From NCBI RefSeq assembly GCF_003725695.1, contig NZ_RJSE01000007.1, positions 1,304,508 to 1,368,507 on the forward strand: a DNA stretch of 64,000 nt. The letters are read 5' to 3'. This DNA is from Nocardioides marmoriginsengisoli. GTDB lineage: Bacteria; Actinomycetota; Actinomycetes; Propionibacteriales; Nocardioidaceae. Positions within the stretch are counted from its first letter, which is position 1; each line of letters begins with the position of its first letter. Position numbers and translations under genes: made by a program. Shown here one piece after another: positions 1-7,936 of the stretch. The notes under the pieces are model-generated. The model saw only the letters and a program-made list of their open reading frames with translations. It made no database searches and was not told the origin of the DNA.

Positions 1-50
1 GTGGGGGTTCTGAAAAGCCCCGAACGGACCGTGCTTGTCGCGGGGTCTCT

Positions 51-131
51 GCCCCCGGACCTCGAGCTTGTCGAGACGTGGTGACGTGTGTGCAGTCTGG
101 CCCGCCCCCGGACGTCGAGCTTGTCGAGACG
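51..131. repeat. Duplicated 28-bp element with GTCTCGAC-AAGCTCGAC core
   Basis: Two near-identical 28-bp copies lie at 51-78 and 104-131, differing at one base. Each starts with GCCCCCGGAC and carries TCGAGCTTGTCGAGAC, an imperfect palindrome that reads GTCTCGACAAGCTCGA on the other strand. They are in the non-coding stretch before the first gene, beyond the 3' end of the DUF1772 gene. Elements with this core are familiar as dispersed intergenic repeats in Nocardioides-type genomes (from memory). They may form hairpins at a 3' end. Confidence 0.6.
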
Positions 132-190
132 CCATGAGGTGCGCGGGCTGCGCGAGCCTCGCAACCTGGCGACCTTCGCGCCGTCGGTGG

Positions 191-670
191 TCACGCGGGC
201 TGTGCGACGACCAGTGCCCAGGCGAGTGCGATGGCGGCGCTGCAGCTGATCAGCACTCGGAGGAGGTTCCAGCGGGCCCAGCGGAGCTCGTTGAAGTCCG
301 TGCGGACCTCGGTGGGGTCGGCGTCGGGGGGAGCGGCTTTGAGGGCGTCGTTGCGGGGCACGTTCACTGCGCCGGTGATCAGCACCATCAGCAGGTGGAG
401 CGCCAGGGCGGCGTACGTCCAGCGCCGGACGTCCCCGTCGGTGGTGAGGGCTGCGGCGAGGGTGAGGGCCGGGGCGCCGAGGAAGCCGGTGAGCATGAAG
501 ACCGGGTTGATGATCGCTCGGTCGAGGCGGCGGAAGGTGTCGACGAACGCGCGGTCGTCGGCCTGGCGCAGCGCCGGCATCACGGTGTGGGCGTAGAGCA
601 GGAACGCGCCGGCCAGCACGCCGGACGTCACCGTCGCGGCGACCAGCAGGCCGAGCCCCACCGCGTCCAT
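191..670 (-). CDS. DUF1772 (anthrone oxygenase-like) membrane protein
   Basis: A 159-residue protein with four likely membrane segments: about 5-25 (GLGLLVAATVTSGVLAGAFLL), 50-75, 80-105 and 135-157. An NVPRND motif in the third loop and a conserved NELRWARWN stretch match DUF1772, a family that includes anthrone oxygenase-like proteins. It is the last gene of the deoC operon, and its ATG overlaps the stop of the preceding truncated aldehyde dehydrogenase (ATGA at 670). That start was chosen because upstream in-frame sequence is low-complexity antisense. The biochemical role is unknown. Placement suggests co-translation with the aldehyde-processing genes, but DUF1772 proteins are common and this may be coincidental. 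Confidence 0.75.
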   Translation of the reverse strand: MDAVGLGLLVAATVTSGVLAGAFLLYAHTVMPALRQADDRAFVDTFRRLDRAIINPVFMLTGFLGAPALTLAAALTTDGDVRRWTYAALALHLLMVLITGAVNVPRNDALKAAPPDADPTEVRTDFNELRWARWNLLRVLISCSAAIALAWALVVAQPA

Positions 671-1530
671 CACAGCCCCATCGGGTGCCAGACGGTCTTG
701 GTCTCCAGGAACTTGGTCATCCGGTCCAGCGGCGGCGCCGCGAGCAGGTCCTCGAGGCCGGGACGGCGGACCCGCTTGAGGTTCTCCGCCGCGGACTCCT
801 CCAGGGTGCGCGCCAGGTCGGCGTCGGTGACTCCGGTCAGGTCCAGGCCGTTGACGTCGAGGTGCGAGGCCAGCCACGGCGCGATCTCGGCGACCGACCC
901 GGTCAGCACGTTGACGACCCCGCCGGGCAGGTCGCTGGTGGCCATCACCTCGGCGAGGGTGATCGAGGTCAGCGGGTGCGGCTCGCTGGCGATCACGACG
1001 CAGGTGTTGCCGGTCGTGATCACCGGGGCGACCACGCTGACCAGGCCGAGCAGCGGGCCCTTCGGCGCGACGACCGCGACCACGCCGCTGGGTTCCGGGG
1101 CGGAGTGGTTGAAGTACGGGCCGGCGACCGGGTTGGCGCCCCCGGTGACCTGGGCGATCTTGTCGGCCCAGCCGGCGTAGAAGACCAGCCGGTCGATCGC
1201 AGCGCTGACGAAGTCGCGGGCCTTGGCGGCGGTGACGCCCTCGGAGCTGCGCAGCTCCGCCTCGAACTGGTCGCGCCGCGACTCCAGCACCTCGGCGATC
1301 CGGTAGACCACCTGGCCGCGGTTGTAGGCCGTCTTCCCGGACCAGCCGGGGAAGGCAGTCCGGGCTGCGCGGACCGCGTCCCGGGCGTCCTTGCGGGAGG
1401 CCTGCGAGGCGTTGGCGAGGAACCGGCCCTTGGCGTCGTTGACGACGTAGCTGCGCCCGGACTCCGAGCGCGGGAAGTCGCCGCCGATGTAGAGCTTGTA
1501 GGTCTTCTTCACGTCGAGTCTCGCGCTCAT
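670..1530 (-). CDS. Truncated aldehyde dehydrogenase-family protein lacking the catalytic domain
   Basis: This 286-residue protein aligns with the N-terminal half of NAD-dependent aldehyde dehydrogenases: an N-terminal segment (YKLYIGGDF), the helical region around FYAGWADKI and the co-factor-binding part (VVAPKGPLLGLVSVVAPVI, then GNTCVVIASEPHPLT and LPGGVVNVLTG). The family is usually about 480 residues. Here the protein stops after a short divergent tail and has no ELGGK glutamate and no GQxC nucleophile. The ATG overlaps the stop of the full-length ALDH (1527-1530), and its own stop overlaps the next ATG. Clean coupling at both ends argues against a decayed pseudogene. It may be a structural or regulatory partner of the full-length enzyme; that is inference. 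Confidence 0.8.
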   Translation of the reverse strand: MSARLDVKKTYKLYIGGDFPRSESGRSYVVNDAKGRFLANASQASRKDARDAVRAARTAFPGWSGKTAYNRGQVVYRIAEVLESRRDQFEAELRSSEGVTAAKARDFVSAAIDRLVFYAGWADKIAQVTGGANPVAGPYFNHSAPEPSGVVAVVAPKGPLLGLVSVVAPVITTGNTCVVIASEPHPLTSITLAEVMATSDLPGGVVNVLTGSVAEIAPWLASHLDVNGLDLTGVTDADLARTLEESAAENLKRVRRPGLEDLLAAPPLDRMTKFLETKTVWHPMGL

Positions 1531-2975
1531 CGCAGGTACGCCTCCAGTCCGTGGCGGCCGCCCTCGCGGCCGTAGCCCGACTCCTTGTAGCCGCCGAACG
1601 GCGAGGCCGGGTCGAAGCGGTTGAACGTGTTGGACCAGACCACGCCGGCGCGCAGCTGGGAGGCGGTCCAGAGGATCAGCGAGCCCTTCTCGGTCCAGAT
1701 GCCGGCGGAGAGCCCGAACGGGGTGTTGTTGGCCTTCTCGACGGCCTCCTTCGGCGTCCGGAAGGTCAGCACCGAGAGGACCGGTCCGAAGATCTCCTCG
1801 CGGGCGATCCGGTGCGCCTGGCTGACTCCGGTGAAGATCGTCGGCGGGAACCAGAACCCGGTGCTCGGCAGGTCGCACTTCGGCGCCCAGCGCTCGGCGC
1901 CCTCGGCCTCGCCGATCTCGGAGAGCTCGCGGATCTTGGCGAGCTGCTCCGCGGAGTTGATCGCGCCGATGTCCGTGTTCTTGTCGAGCGGGTCGCCCAC
2001 CCGCAGCGTCTTCATCCGGCGCTTCAGCTTGGCGAGCACCTCCTCGGCGATCGACTCCTGGACCAGCAGCCGCGACCCGGCGCAGCAGACGTGGCCCTGG
2101 TTGAAGAAGATGCCGTTGACGATGCCTTCGACGGCCTGGTCGACCGGGGCGTCGTCGTACACGATGTTGGCGGCCTTGCCGCCGAGCTCGAGGGTGACCC
2201 GCTTGTCCGAGCCGGCGACTGCCTTCGCGATCGCCCGGCCGACGTCGGTCGAGCCGGTGAACGCCACCTTGTTCACGTCCGGGTGCGAGACGATCGCGCG
2301 ACCGGTCTCACCGGCACCGGTGAGGATGTTGACCACACCCGGCGGCAGGTCCGCCTGCTGACAGACCTCGGCGAAGAGCAGCGCGGTCAGCGGAGTGGTC
2401 TCGGCGGGCTTCAGGACGACGGTGTTGCCGCAGGCGAGCGCCGGGGCGATCTTCCAGGCCAGCATCAGCAGCGGGAAGTTCCACGGGATCACCTGGCCGG
2501 CGACGCCGAGGGGCTGCGGGTCCTCGCCGTAGCCGGCGTAGCCGAGCTTGTCGGCCCAGCCCGCGTAGTAGAAGAAGTGCGCGGCGACCGTCGGTACGTC
2601 GACGTCGCGGGTCTCCTTGATCGGCTTGCCGTTGTCGATCGACTCCAGCACCGCGAACTCTCGGGCCCGCTCCTGGATGATCCGGGCGATCCGGAAGAGG
2701 TACTTCCCGCGCTCCGCGCCGGACATCTTCGACCAGACCCGGGTGTAGGCACGGCGGGCGGCCTTGACGGCCAGGTCCACGTCCGCGGCGTCGCCCTCGG
2801 CGATCTCGGCGAGCACCTCTTCGGTGCTGGGGCTGATCGTCTTGAAGGACTTGCCGCGACCGTCGACGAACTCGCCGTCGATGAACAGCCCGTACGACGG
2901 CTTGATGTCGACGATGCTGCGCGACTCGGGTGCGGGGGCGTACTCGAACGCCGTTGACTTCTTCGCCATGGTCAT
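1527..2975 (-). CDS. NAD(P)-dependent aldehyde dehydrogenase
   Basis: A 482-residue, full-length aldehyde dehydrogenase. The Rossmann-type binding region has IPWNFPLLM near residue 163, then VLKPAETTP and FTGSTDVGR. The general base sits in LELGGK (Glu about 263) and the nucleophile in GHVCCAG (Cys about 297; a second Cys follows). It oxidises an aldehyde to the acid. Directly downstream of deoC, with its ATG overlapping the deoC stop, its most sensible substrate is the acetaldehyde released by DeoC, giving acetate. An alternative ATG lies two codons in (2969). Substrate preference cannot be read from sequence; membership in the family is certain. Confidence 0.92.
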   Translation of the reverse strand: MTMAKKSTAFEYAPAPESRSIVDIKPSYGLFIDGEFVDGRGKSFKTISPSTEEVLAEIAEGDAADVDLAVKAARRAYTRVWSKMSGAERGKYLFRIARIIQERAREFAVLESIDNGKPIKETRDVDVPTVAAHFFYYAGWADKLGYAGYGEDPQPLGVAGQVIPWNFPLLMLAWKIAPALACGNTVVLKPAETTPLTALLFAEVCQQADLPPGVVNILTGAGETGRAIVSHPDVNKVAFTGSTDVGRAIAKAVAGSDKRVTLELGGKAANIVYDDAPVDQAVEGIVNGIFFNQGHVCCAGSRLLVQESIAEEVLAKLKRRMKTLRVGDPLDKNTDIGAINSAEQLAKIRELSEIGEAEGAERWAPKCDLPSTGFWFPPTIFTGVSQAHRIAREEIFGPVLSVLTFRTPKEAVEKANNTPFGLSAGIWTEKGSLILWTASQLRAGVVWSNTFNRFDPASPFGGYKESGYGREGGRHGLEAYLR

Positions 2976-3931
2976 CAGTCCAACGTCACGTAGTCGGGGC
3001 CGGAGTATGCGCCTGTCTTCAGCTTGGAGCGCTGCATCAGCAGGTCGTTCAGCAGGGTCGAGGCACCGAACCGGAACCAGTGCGGGTCCAGCCAGTCCTC
3101 GCCGGCGATCTCGTTGACCATCACCAGGTACTTGATCGCGTCCTTGCTGTGCCGGATCCCGCCGGCCGGCTTCACGCCGACCTGCTGCCCGGTGAGCTCG
3201 CGGAAGTCGCGGACCGCCTCCAGCATGATCAGCGTGACCGGGAGGGTCGCGGCCGGCTGCACCTTGCCGGTCGAGGTCTTGATGAAGTGCGCGCCGGCCA
3301 TCATCGCCAGCCAGCTGGCCCGCCGTACGTTGTCGTAGGTCTGCAGCTCGCCGGTCTCGAAGATCACCTTGAGGTGGGCCTTCTTGGAGGCTTCGCGGAC
3401 CGCGACGATCTCCTCGTAGACGTCCAGGTAGCGACCGGCCAGGAACGCCCCGCGGTCGATCACCATGTCGATCTCGTCGGCACCGGCCTCGACGGCGTCG
3501 GTGGTGTCGGCCAGCTTGATGTCCAGGGCGGCGCGGCCGCTCGGGAACGCGGTGGCGACGGCGGCGACGTTGACGCCGGAACCCTTCAGCGCCTTCTTCG
3601 CGGTCGCCACCATGTCCGGGTAGACGCAGACCGCGGCGGTCGGCGGGCAGGTCGCGTCGGTCGGGTCCGGGCGCATCGCCTTCGCGGCCAGCGTGCGGAC
3701 CTTGCCCGGGGTGTCCGAGCCCTCCAGCGTGGTCAGGTCGACCATCCGGATGGCCAGGTCGATCGCGAAGGCCTTCGCCGTCGTCTTGATCGACCGGGTG
3801 CCGAGCGCGGCGGCTCGTTGCTCGGCCCCCACCTGGTCGACACCGGGGAGCCCGTGCAGGAAGCGGCGGAGCGCAGCGTCGGAGGCCGTGGCCTCCGCCA
3901 GTGAACTCGCCGTTGAGTTCAAGGTCGTCAC
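2975..3931 (-). CDS. deoC: Deoxyribose-phosphate aldolase
   Basis: A 318-residue class I aldolase that cleaves 2-deoxy-D-ribose 5-phosphate to glyceraldehyde 3-phosphate and acetaldehyde in the cytoplasm. The Schiff-base lysine lies in FIKTSTGK (about Lys218) and the second essential lysine in VKPAGGIR. The upstream DEIDMVIDRG stretch and FETGEL are also typical. An N-terminal extension of roughly 40 residues is usual for actinobacterial forms. The GTG start at 3931 is preceded by TAGACT with 6 nt between, so the mRNA is probably leaderless. It heads a four-gene coupled operon with two ALDH-family genes and a DUF1772 gene. Confidence 0.95.
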   Translation of the reverse strand: MTTLNSTASSLAEATASDAALRRFLHGLPGVDQVGAEQRAAALGTRSIKTTAKAFAIDLAIRMVDLTTLEGSDTPGKVRTLAAKAMRPDPTDATCPPTAAVCVYPDMVATAKKALKGSGVNVAAVATAFPSGRAALDIKLADTTDAVEAGADEIDMVIDRGAFLAGRYLDVYEEIVAVREASKKAHLKVIFETGELQTYDNVRRASWLAMMAGAHFIKTSTGKVQPAATLPVTLIMLEAVRDFRELTGQQVGVKPAGGIRHSKDAIKYLVMVNEIAGEDWLDPHWFRFGASTLLNDLLMQRSKLKTGAYSGPDYVTLD

Positions 3932-3937
3932 CCTCGC

Positions 3938-3992
3938 AGTCTAGGAGCCCCGGAGGACCACGGCTAATCCCCGGACCGCGCCGCCGTAGGGT
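3938..3992. promoter_or_regulatory. Divergent leaderless promoters of deoC and the 3999 gene
   Basis: The 67-nt gap between deoC (minus strand) and the membrane-protein gene (plus strand) holds two -10 elements. TAGACT on the minus strand (3938-3943) is followed by 6 nt and the deoC GTG. TAGGGT on the plus strand (3987-3992) is followed by 6 nt and the GTG at 3999. No Shine-Dalgarno fits in either gap, so both transcripts probably begin at or next to the start codon. No obvious operator dyad was seen. Confidence 0.6.
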
Positions 3993-3998
3993 GGTGCC

Positions 3999-4613
3999 GT
4001 GAGCGATTCTGTCCCGGCCCAGCGCTTCGGCCCGACCTCGGGCACCGTCACGGGGGTCCTCGGGCTGGTGCTGTGCGCCGGTGCCGCGGCGGCGCTGCTG
4101 GTCGACGACGTCAGCGCCGCCCACGTCCGGACGGTCCTGGTGCTGCTCGCGGTAGCGGTGCTGATCTGGGCCTTCATGCTCCGGCCGCGGGTGCTGATCG
4201 AGCCGGCCGGGACGCTGCTGCTGCGCAACGGCTTCACCGACTGGCGGATCCCGCTCGCCTCGGTCACCGACGTCGAGGTCCGCGCGGTGATGACGGTTCG
4301 CACCTCGGACGACGGCAGGTACCAGGGCGCCGGGGTCGGGAAGTCGGTGCGCCAGCTGGCCCGCGCCAACCGCCCGGCGACGGGCGGCGGGTTCTTCCGC
4401 CTCGGACCGCCGCCGGCACCGGAGGCCCCGGGCAAGCCCAAGCCGACAGACCAGTCCGACGCCGACTTCGCCGCGGCGCAGGTGCTCGCGGCAGCGCAGC
4501 GCGCCCGTGACCTCGGCCTGGCCGAGGGCCCGGGATTTCGCCTGTACGCCGTCCTGGAGATCGTCGCGTTCGCGGCGGCGGTGCTGGCTGCCGTGATCGC
4601 GTTCGTGGTCTGA
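3999..4613 (+). CDS. Small PH-like membrane protein of unknown function
   Basis: A 204-residue protein with two N-terminal membrane helices (about 18-35 and 45-62), a soluble beta-rich part starting RPRVLIEPAGTLLLRNGFTDWRIPL, and one C-terminal helix (about 183-203). The soluble part resembles bacterial PH-like domains, in which a short membrane anchor is followed by a fold reading a lipid or protein partner. No catalytic motif is visible. The GTG start follows TAGGGT by 6 nt. It is divergent from deoC and ends one base before the convergent methyltransferase gene. Function is unknown. Confidence 0.75.
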   Translation: MSDSVPAQRFGPTSGTVTGVLGLVLCAGAAAALLVDDVSAAHVRTVLVLLAVAVLIWAFMLRPRVLIEPAGTLLLRNGFTDWRIPLASVTDVEVRAVMTVRTSDDGRYQGAGVGKSVRQLARANRPATGGGFFRLGPPPAPEAPGKPKPTDQSDADFAAAQVLAAAQRARDLGLAEGPGFRLYAVLEIVAFAAAVLAAVIAFVV

Positions 4614-4614
4614 C

Positions 4615-5286
4615 CTAGACCGGTGTCGCGCGCCCGACCGTCATCCAGCTGAACGGCCGCATGAACCGGGGCCCCGGCATCCAGAACGCGTCGAGCTCGT
4701 GGACGGTGAACCCGCCGTCGGCCACCAGGTTCGGGATGTCCCGGCCGAGGTGGCAGCCGCCGGCGATCCGGCCCCAGAGCGGCTGCAGCTTGTCCTGCCG
4801 CGCGGCCACCTTCGGGTTCGGCGGCTTCGCGTGCTCGACGAAGTGCAGCGCCCCGTCCGGGCGCAGCACCCGGCGCATCTCGGCGAGCGCCGAGTCCAGG
4901 TCCGGGATCGTGCACATCGTGTACGACGACACCACCGCGTCCATGGTGCCGTCCGCCAGCGCGATCGCGGCGCCGTCCAGGCCGATCCGCTCGACCGGGC
5001 GCCCGAAGGCCCGGATCGCCGGCTGGGCCCGTTCCCAGGCGAGGTCGGACGGCTCGACTGCGTGCACCCGCTGCACCGCGTCGCCGTAGTGCCGGAGGTT
5101 GGTCCCGGAGCCGAAGCCGACCTCGAGCACCTCGCCGGCCACCGGCGCGCAGACCTGGTCGCGCCAGGTCCCGGTGACCTTGTCCGAGCAGGTGACGTCG
5201 ATGACCCGGGGGAGCAGCCGCTGTTCCCAGAGGTCGCCCAGCCGCGAACCCAGCCGTGAATCCGGCCGCGAACCCGGGCGGCTCAC
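4615..5286 (-). CDS. Class I SAM-dependent methyltransferase
   Basis: A 223-residue Rossmann-type methyltransferase. Motif I is EVLEVGFGSGTNLRHY (SAM glycine loop), an acidic VEPSD follows beta-2, and a LRPDGALHFVEH stretch corresponds to the post-motif III region. It resembles UbiE/phosphatidylethanolamine-methyltransferase-like proteins annotated only at family level. The GTG start overlaps the stop of the phosphosugar mutase (5283-5286), so the two genes are translationally coupled. The N-terminus is an Arg/Ser/Pro-rich repeat-like stretch (residues 2-16), which makes the exact start less certain. The substrate is not predictable. Confidence 0.85.
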   Translation of the reverse strand: MSRPGSRPDSRLGSRLGDLWEQRLLPRVIDVTCSDKVTGTWRDQVCAPVAGEVLEVGFGSGTNLRHYGDAVQRVHAVEPSDLAWERAQPAIRAFGRPVERIGLDGAAIALADGTMDAVVSSYTMCTIPDLDSALAEMRRVLRPDGALHFVEHAKPPNPKVAARQDKLQPLWGRIAGGCHLGRDIPNLVADGGFTVHELDAFWMPGPRFMRPFSWMTVGRATPV

Positions 5287-6941
5287 AGCCCGGCCGCCGT
5301 CTGCAGGTCCCCGCGGATCGCGTCCAGCCGGCCGGCCGCCGCGATCCTGGCCGCGTCGACGCCGCCGTCCTCCTCGGCCCCCACCGGGACCACGACCTCC
5401 AGGTAGCACTTCACCTTGGGTTCGGTGCCCGACGGGCGCACGATCACCCGGGCGTGGTCGGCGAGCTGGTAGCGCAGCCCGTCGGTCGGGGGCAGGTCGG
5501 CCGATCCGGTCGCCAGGTCGACGACGTGCTCCACGGCGAGGCCGCCGAGACTGGTCGGCGGCTGCTCCCGGAGCCGCTGCATCGTGGCCGGGATCTGGGC
5601 CAGGTCGGTGAACCGGACGCTGAGCTGGTCGGTGGCGTAGAGCCCGTGCGTGCGGGCGATGTCGTCGAGCAGGTCGCGGACCGTGCGGCCGGCGGCCTTC
5701 GCCTCGGCCGCGAGCTCGCAGATCAGCAGCAGCGCCGAGACGCCGTCCTTGTCCTTCACGGCCGCCGGGTCGACGCAGTAGCCGAGGGCCTCCTCGTAGC
5801 CGAAGGCGAGCCCGGGGATCCGGCCGATCCACTTGAAGCCGGTGAGCGTCTCCTGGTGCGGCTGCCCGGCCGCGGCAGCCATCGCGCCGAGCAGGCTGGA
5901 GGAGACGATCGACTGGGCGAAGACGCCCTGCGCCCCCTTGGCGAGCAGGTGCTGGGCGAGCAGGGCGCCGACCTCGTCGCCGCGCAGCATCTGCCAGCCC
6001 TGCCCGGTCCCTCCGACAGGCACCGCGACCGCGCACCGGTCGGCGTCCGGGTCGTTGGCGACCACGATGTCGGCGCCCACCTCGGCGGCCAGCGCCATCG
6101 CCTGGTCCATCGCCCCGGGCTCCTCGGGGTTGGGGAAGGCCACCGTCGGGAACTCCGGGTCCGGGTCGGCCTGGGCCGGCGGCTCGTGCGGTGCGCTGAA
6201 CCCGGCCTGCGCCAGCACCCGCTGGACGGTCGTCCCGCCGACGCCGTGCAGCGGGGTGTAGACCATCGTCAGGTCGCGCGGGCCGGGTCCGACCAGCGAG
6301 GCGACCCGGGCCTCGTAGCGCTCGACCACGTCCTCGCCGAGCACCTCGCCGCCGTCGCCGCGCGGGATGTCCGCCAGCGCTCCGACGGCAGCGATCTGCG
6401 CGGCGATCCCGGTGTCCGCCGGCGGCACGATCTGGCTGCCGTCGCCGAGGTAGACCTTGTAGCCGTTGTCCTGCGGCGGGTTGTGGCTGGCGGTGACCAT
6501 CACCCCGGCGACGCAGTCCAGGTCGCGGATCGCGAAGGCCAGCAACGGGGTCGGCAGCGGCCGGGGCAGCAGCAGGGCGCGCAGGCCGGCGCCGGTGACG
6601 ACCTCGGCGGTGTCCCGGGCGAAGACGTCGGAGTTGTGCCGGGCGTCGTACCCGATCACGACGGCGTCGCCGGGGCCGGCCCCGTTCGCCTTCAGGTAGG
6701 CGACCAGCCCGGCGGCGGCGCGAAGCACGACCACCCGGTTCATCCGGTTCGAGCCGGCGCCGAGGGCTCCGCGCAGGCCCGCGGTCCCGAACTCCAGGGT
6801 GCCGGCGAAGCGGTCCGCGAGGTCGGCGCTCGGACCGGCGGCGATCAGCGCCTCCAGCTCCGCGCGGGTCTGCGGATCGGGGTCCTCGGCGGCCCAGGCC
6901 CGGGCCGCGGTGAGCAGGTCGTCGTCGGAGAGGGACGTCAT
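5283..6941 (-). CDS. Phospho-sugar mutase (phosphomannomutase/phosphopentomutase-type, PmmB-like)
   Basis: A 552-residue alpha-D-phosphohexomutase superfamily member. The phosphoserine loop is MVTASHNPP (Ser about 152), the metal site NDPDADRCAVA, the sugar-binding loop GYEEALGY and the phosphate-binding loop RPSGTEPK. It interconverts sugar 1- and 6- (or 5-) phosphates. In M. tuberculosis the homologue pmmB lies next to deoD, and with deoC and PNP in this window a role as phosphopentomutase (deoxyribose 1-P to 5-P) is attractive. That assignment is inference; phosphoglucomutase or phosphomannomutase activity is equally possible. The ATG follows TAGGGT by 6 nt, in a divergent promoter shared with the SRPBCC gene. 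Confidence 0.9.
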   Translation of the reverse strand: MTSLSDDDLLTAARAWAAEDPDPQTRAELEALIAAGPSADLADRFAGTLEFGTAGLRGALGAGSNRMNRVVVLRAAAGLVAYLKANGAGPGDAVVIGYDARHNSDVFARDTAEVVTGAGLRALLLPRPLPTPLLAFAIRDLDCVAGVMVTASHNPPQDNGYKVYLGDGSQIVPPADTGIAAQIAAVGALADIPRGDGGEVLGEDVVERYEARVASLVGPGPRDLTMVYTPLHGVGGTTVQRVLAQAGFSAPHEPPAQADPDPEFPTVAFPNPEEPGAMDQAMALAAEVGADIVVANDPDADRCAVAVPVGGTGQGWQMLRGDEVGALLAQHLLAKGAQGVFAQSIVSSSLLGAMAAAAGQPHQETLTGFKWIGRIPGLAFGYEEALGYCVDPAAVKDKDGVSALLLICELAAEAKAAGRTVRDLLDDIARTHGLYATDQLSVRFTDLAQIPATMQRLREQPPTSLGGLAVEHVVDLATGSADLPPTDGLRYQLADHARVIVRPSGTEPKVKCYLEVVVPVGAEEDGGVDAARIAAAGRLDAIRGDLQTAAGL

Positions 6942-6947
6942 GGGACG

Positions 6948-6965
6948 ACCCTAGTCGCCTAACCT
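6948..6965. promoter_or_regulatory. Very short divergent leaderless promoter
   Basis: Only 30 nt separate the phosphosugar mutase ATG (minus) and the SRPBCC GTG (plus). The minus-strand -10 TAGGGT covers 6948-6953 and the plus-strand -10 TAACCT covers 6960-6965; each is 6 nt from its start codon. The -35 region of each promoter must therefore lie at the other gene's 5' end. Confidence 0.6.
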
Positions 6966-6971
6966 CGAGGT

Positions 6972-7418
6972 GTGAGCGCCGTCGACTACGCCTTCTCGCA
7001 CACCTCCGAGGTGGCCGCCTCGCCCGAGCAGGTGCACGCCGTCCTGCTCGACCTGGAGCGGTACGTCGACTGGTGGCCGCAGGTCCGGGCGGTGGCGAGC
7101 GCCGGGCCGGACGACGCCGTGGTGGTCTGCCGCTCGCGGCTGCCGTACGACCTGGAGCTGCACCTGCACGCGGTCAGCCGGGACCCGGGGCACCTGCGGG
7201 TGGAGATCGACGGGCCGATCCGCGGCCACGCCGCGTGGACCCTGTCCCGAACGCACAACGGCACCCGGCTCGAGTTCGAGCAACGGGTGCACGCTGTGGA
7301 TCGGAAGTTCGTGCTGGCGTCGTACCTGATCAAGCCGGTCCTGCGCTGGAACCACGCGGTGATGATGCGCGGTGCCGACGAGGGCCTGCGGGACTACGTC
7401 AGGACAGCGACGCGATAG
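6972..7418 (+). CDS. SRPBCC-family (polyketide cyclase/START-like) protein
   Basis: A 148-residue protein with the helix-grip signature: the N-terminal SHTSEVAASPEQVHAVLLDL, then YVDWWPQVRAV, and a C-terminal amphipathic helix (LRWNHAVMMRGADEGLRDYV). Members bind small hydrophobic ligands. In actinobacteria many such proteins are uncharacterised. The GTG is 6 nt after a TAACCT -10. The 3' end overlaps that of tpx on the opposite strand by 20 bp (7399-7418). No ligand can be inferred. Confidence 0.85.
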   Translation: MSAVDYAFSHTSEVAASPEQVHAVLLDLERYVDWWPQVRAVASAGPDDAVVVCRSRLPYDLELHLHAVSRDPGHLRVEIDGPIRGHAAWTLSRTHNGTRLEFEQRVHAVDRKFVLASYLIKPVLRWNHAVMMRGADEGLRDYVRTATR

Positions 7419-7893
7419 CGGCGTCGTAGTCGGGCTCCTGGCCGACGGCCGGCACGAGCTCGCTGTGCAGGACGGTGCCGTCCGCGTCGACCACGACCAC
7501 GCCGCGGCCGTACAGGCCCTGGAACTTGCTGTCGGTCAGCGTGATGCCGTAGTCCTGGCCGAAGGTCGAGCGGAAGCCGGAGGCCACCGAGACGTTCTCC
7601 AGGCCCTCGGCCGCGCAGAAGCCGGCGAGCGCGAACGGCAGGTCCATCGAGACGTTGAGAACGGTGGTGTTCTCCAGGCCGGAGGCCAGCTCGTTGAACT
7701 TCCGGACGCTGGCCTGGCAGACGCCGGTGCCGATGCTCGGGAAGATGCTGATCACGGTGCGACCGGTGAGGTCGGCCGAGGACAGCTCGGACAGGTCGGC
7801 GCCGACGAGCGTGAAGGACGGAGCCTTGCTGCCCTGGGCGGGGAGGTCGCCGACAGTGTTTGCGGTGGAGTCACCGAACGCGATGGTTGCCAT
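7399..7893 (-). CDS. tpx: Thiol peroxidase (atypical 2-Cys peroxiredoxin)
   Basis: A 164-residue Tpx, which reduces hydrogen and organic hydroperoxides using thioredoxin. The peroxidatic Cys is about residue 59 in PSIGTGVCQASVRKFN, with the required Thr three residues before it. The resolving Cys is about 93 in GFCAAEGLENV. The common family motif at the active site is PSIDTPVC; here Asp and Pro are both replaced by Gly, a mild oddity. A purine-rich AAAGGGG lies just before the ATG, so this gene has a conventional ribosome-binding site, unlike many neighbours. It is convergent with the SRPBCC gene. Confidence 0.93.
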   Translation of the reverse strand: MATIAFGDSTANTVGDLPAQGSKAPSFTLVGADLSELSSADLTGRTVISIFPSIGTGVCQASVRKFNELASGLENTTVLNVSMDLPFALAGFCAAEGLENVSVASGFRSTFGQDYGITLTDSKFQGLYGRGVVVVDADGTVLHSELVPAVGQEPDYDAAIASLS

Positions 7894-7936
7894 GACCCCT
7901 TTCTACACGGTGTCCGGGCGCGGTCCGCGGGCGGTC

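Noticed and set aside
35-1180. 381-residue plus-strand frame at the window start
   Set aside because: It spans non-coding repeats and runs antisense over two genes; no recognisable domain.
670-1530. Treating the short aldehyde dehydrogenase as a pseudogene
   Set aside because: The reading frame is intact and stop/start overlaps with both neighbours are exact; no frameshift or remnant of the C-terminal half follows.
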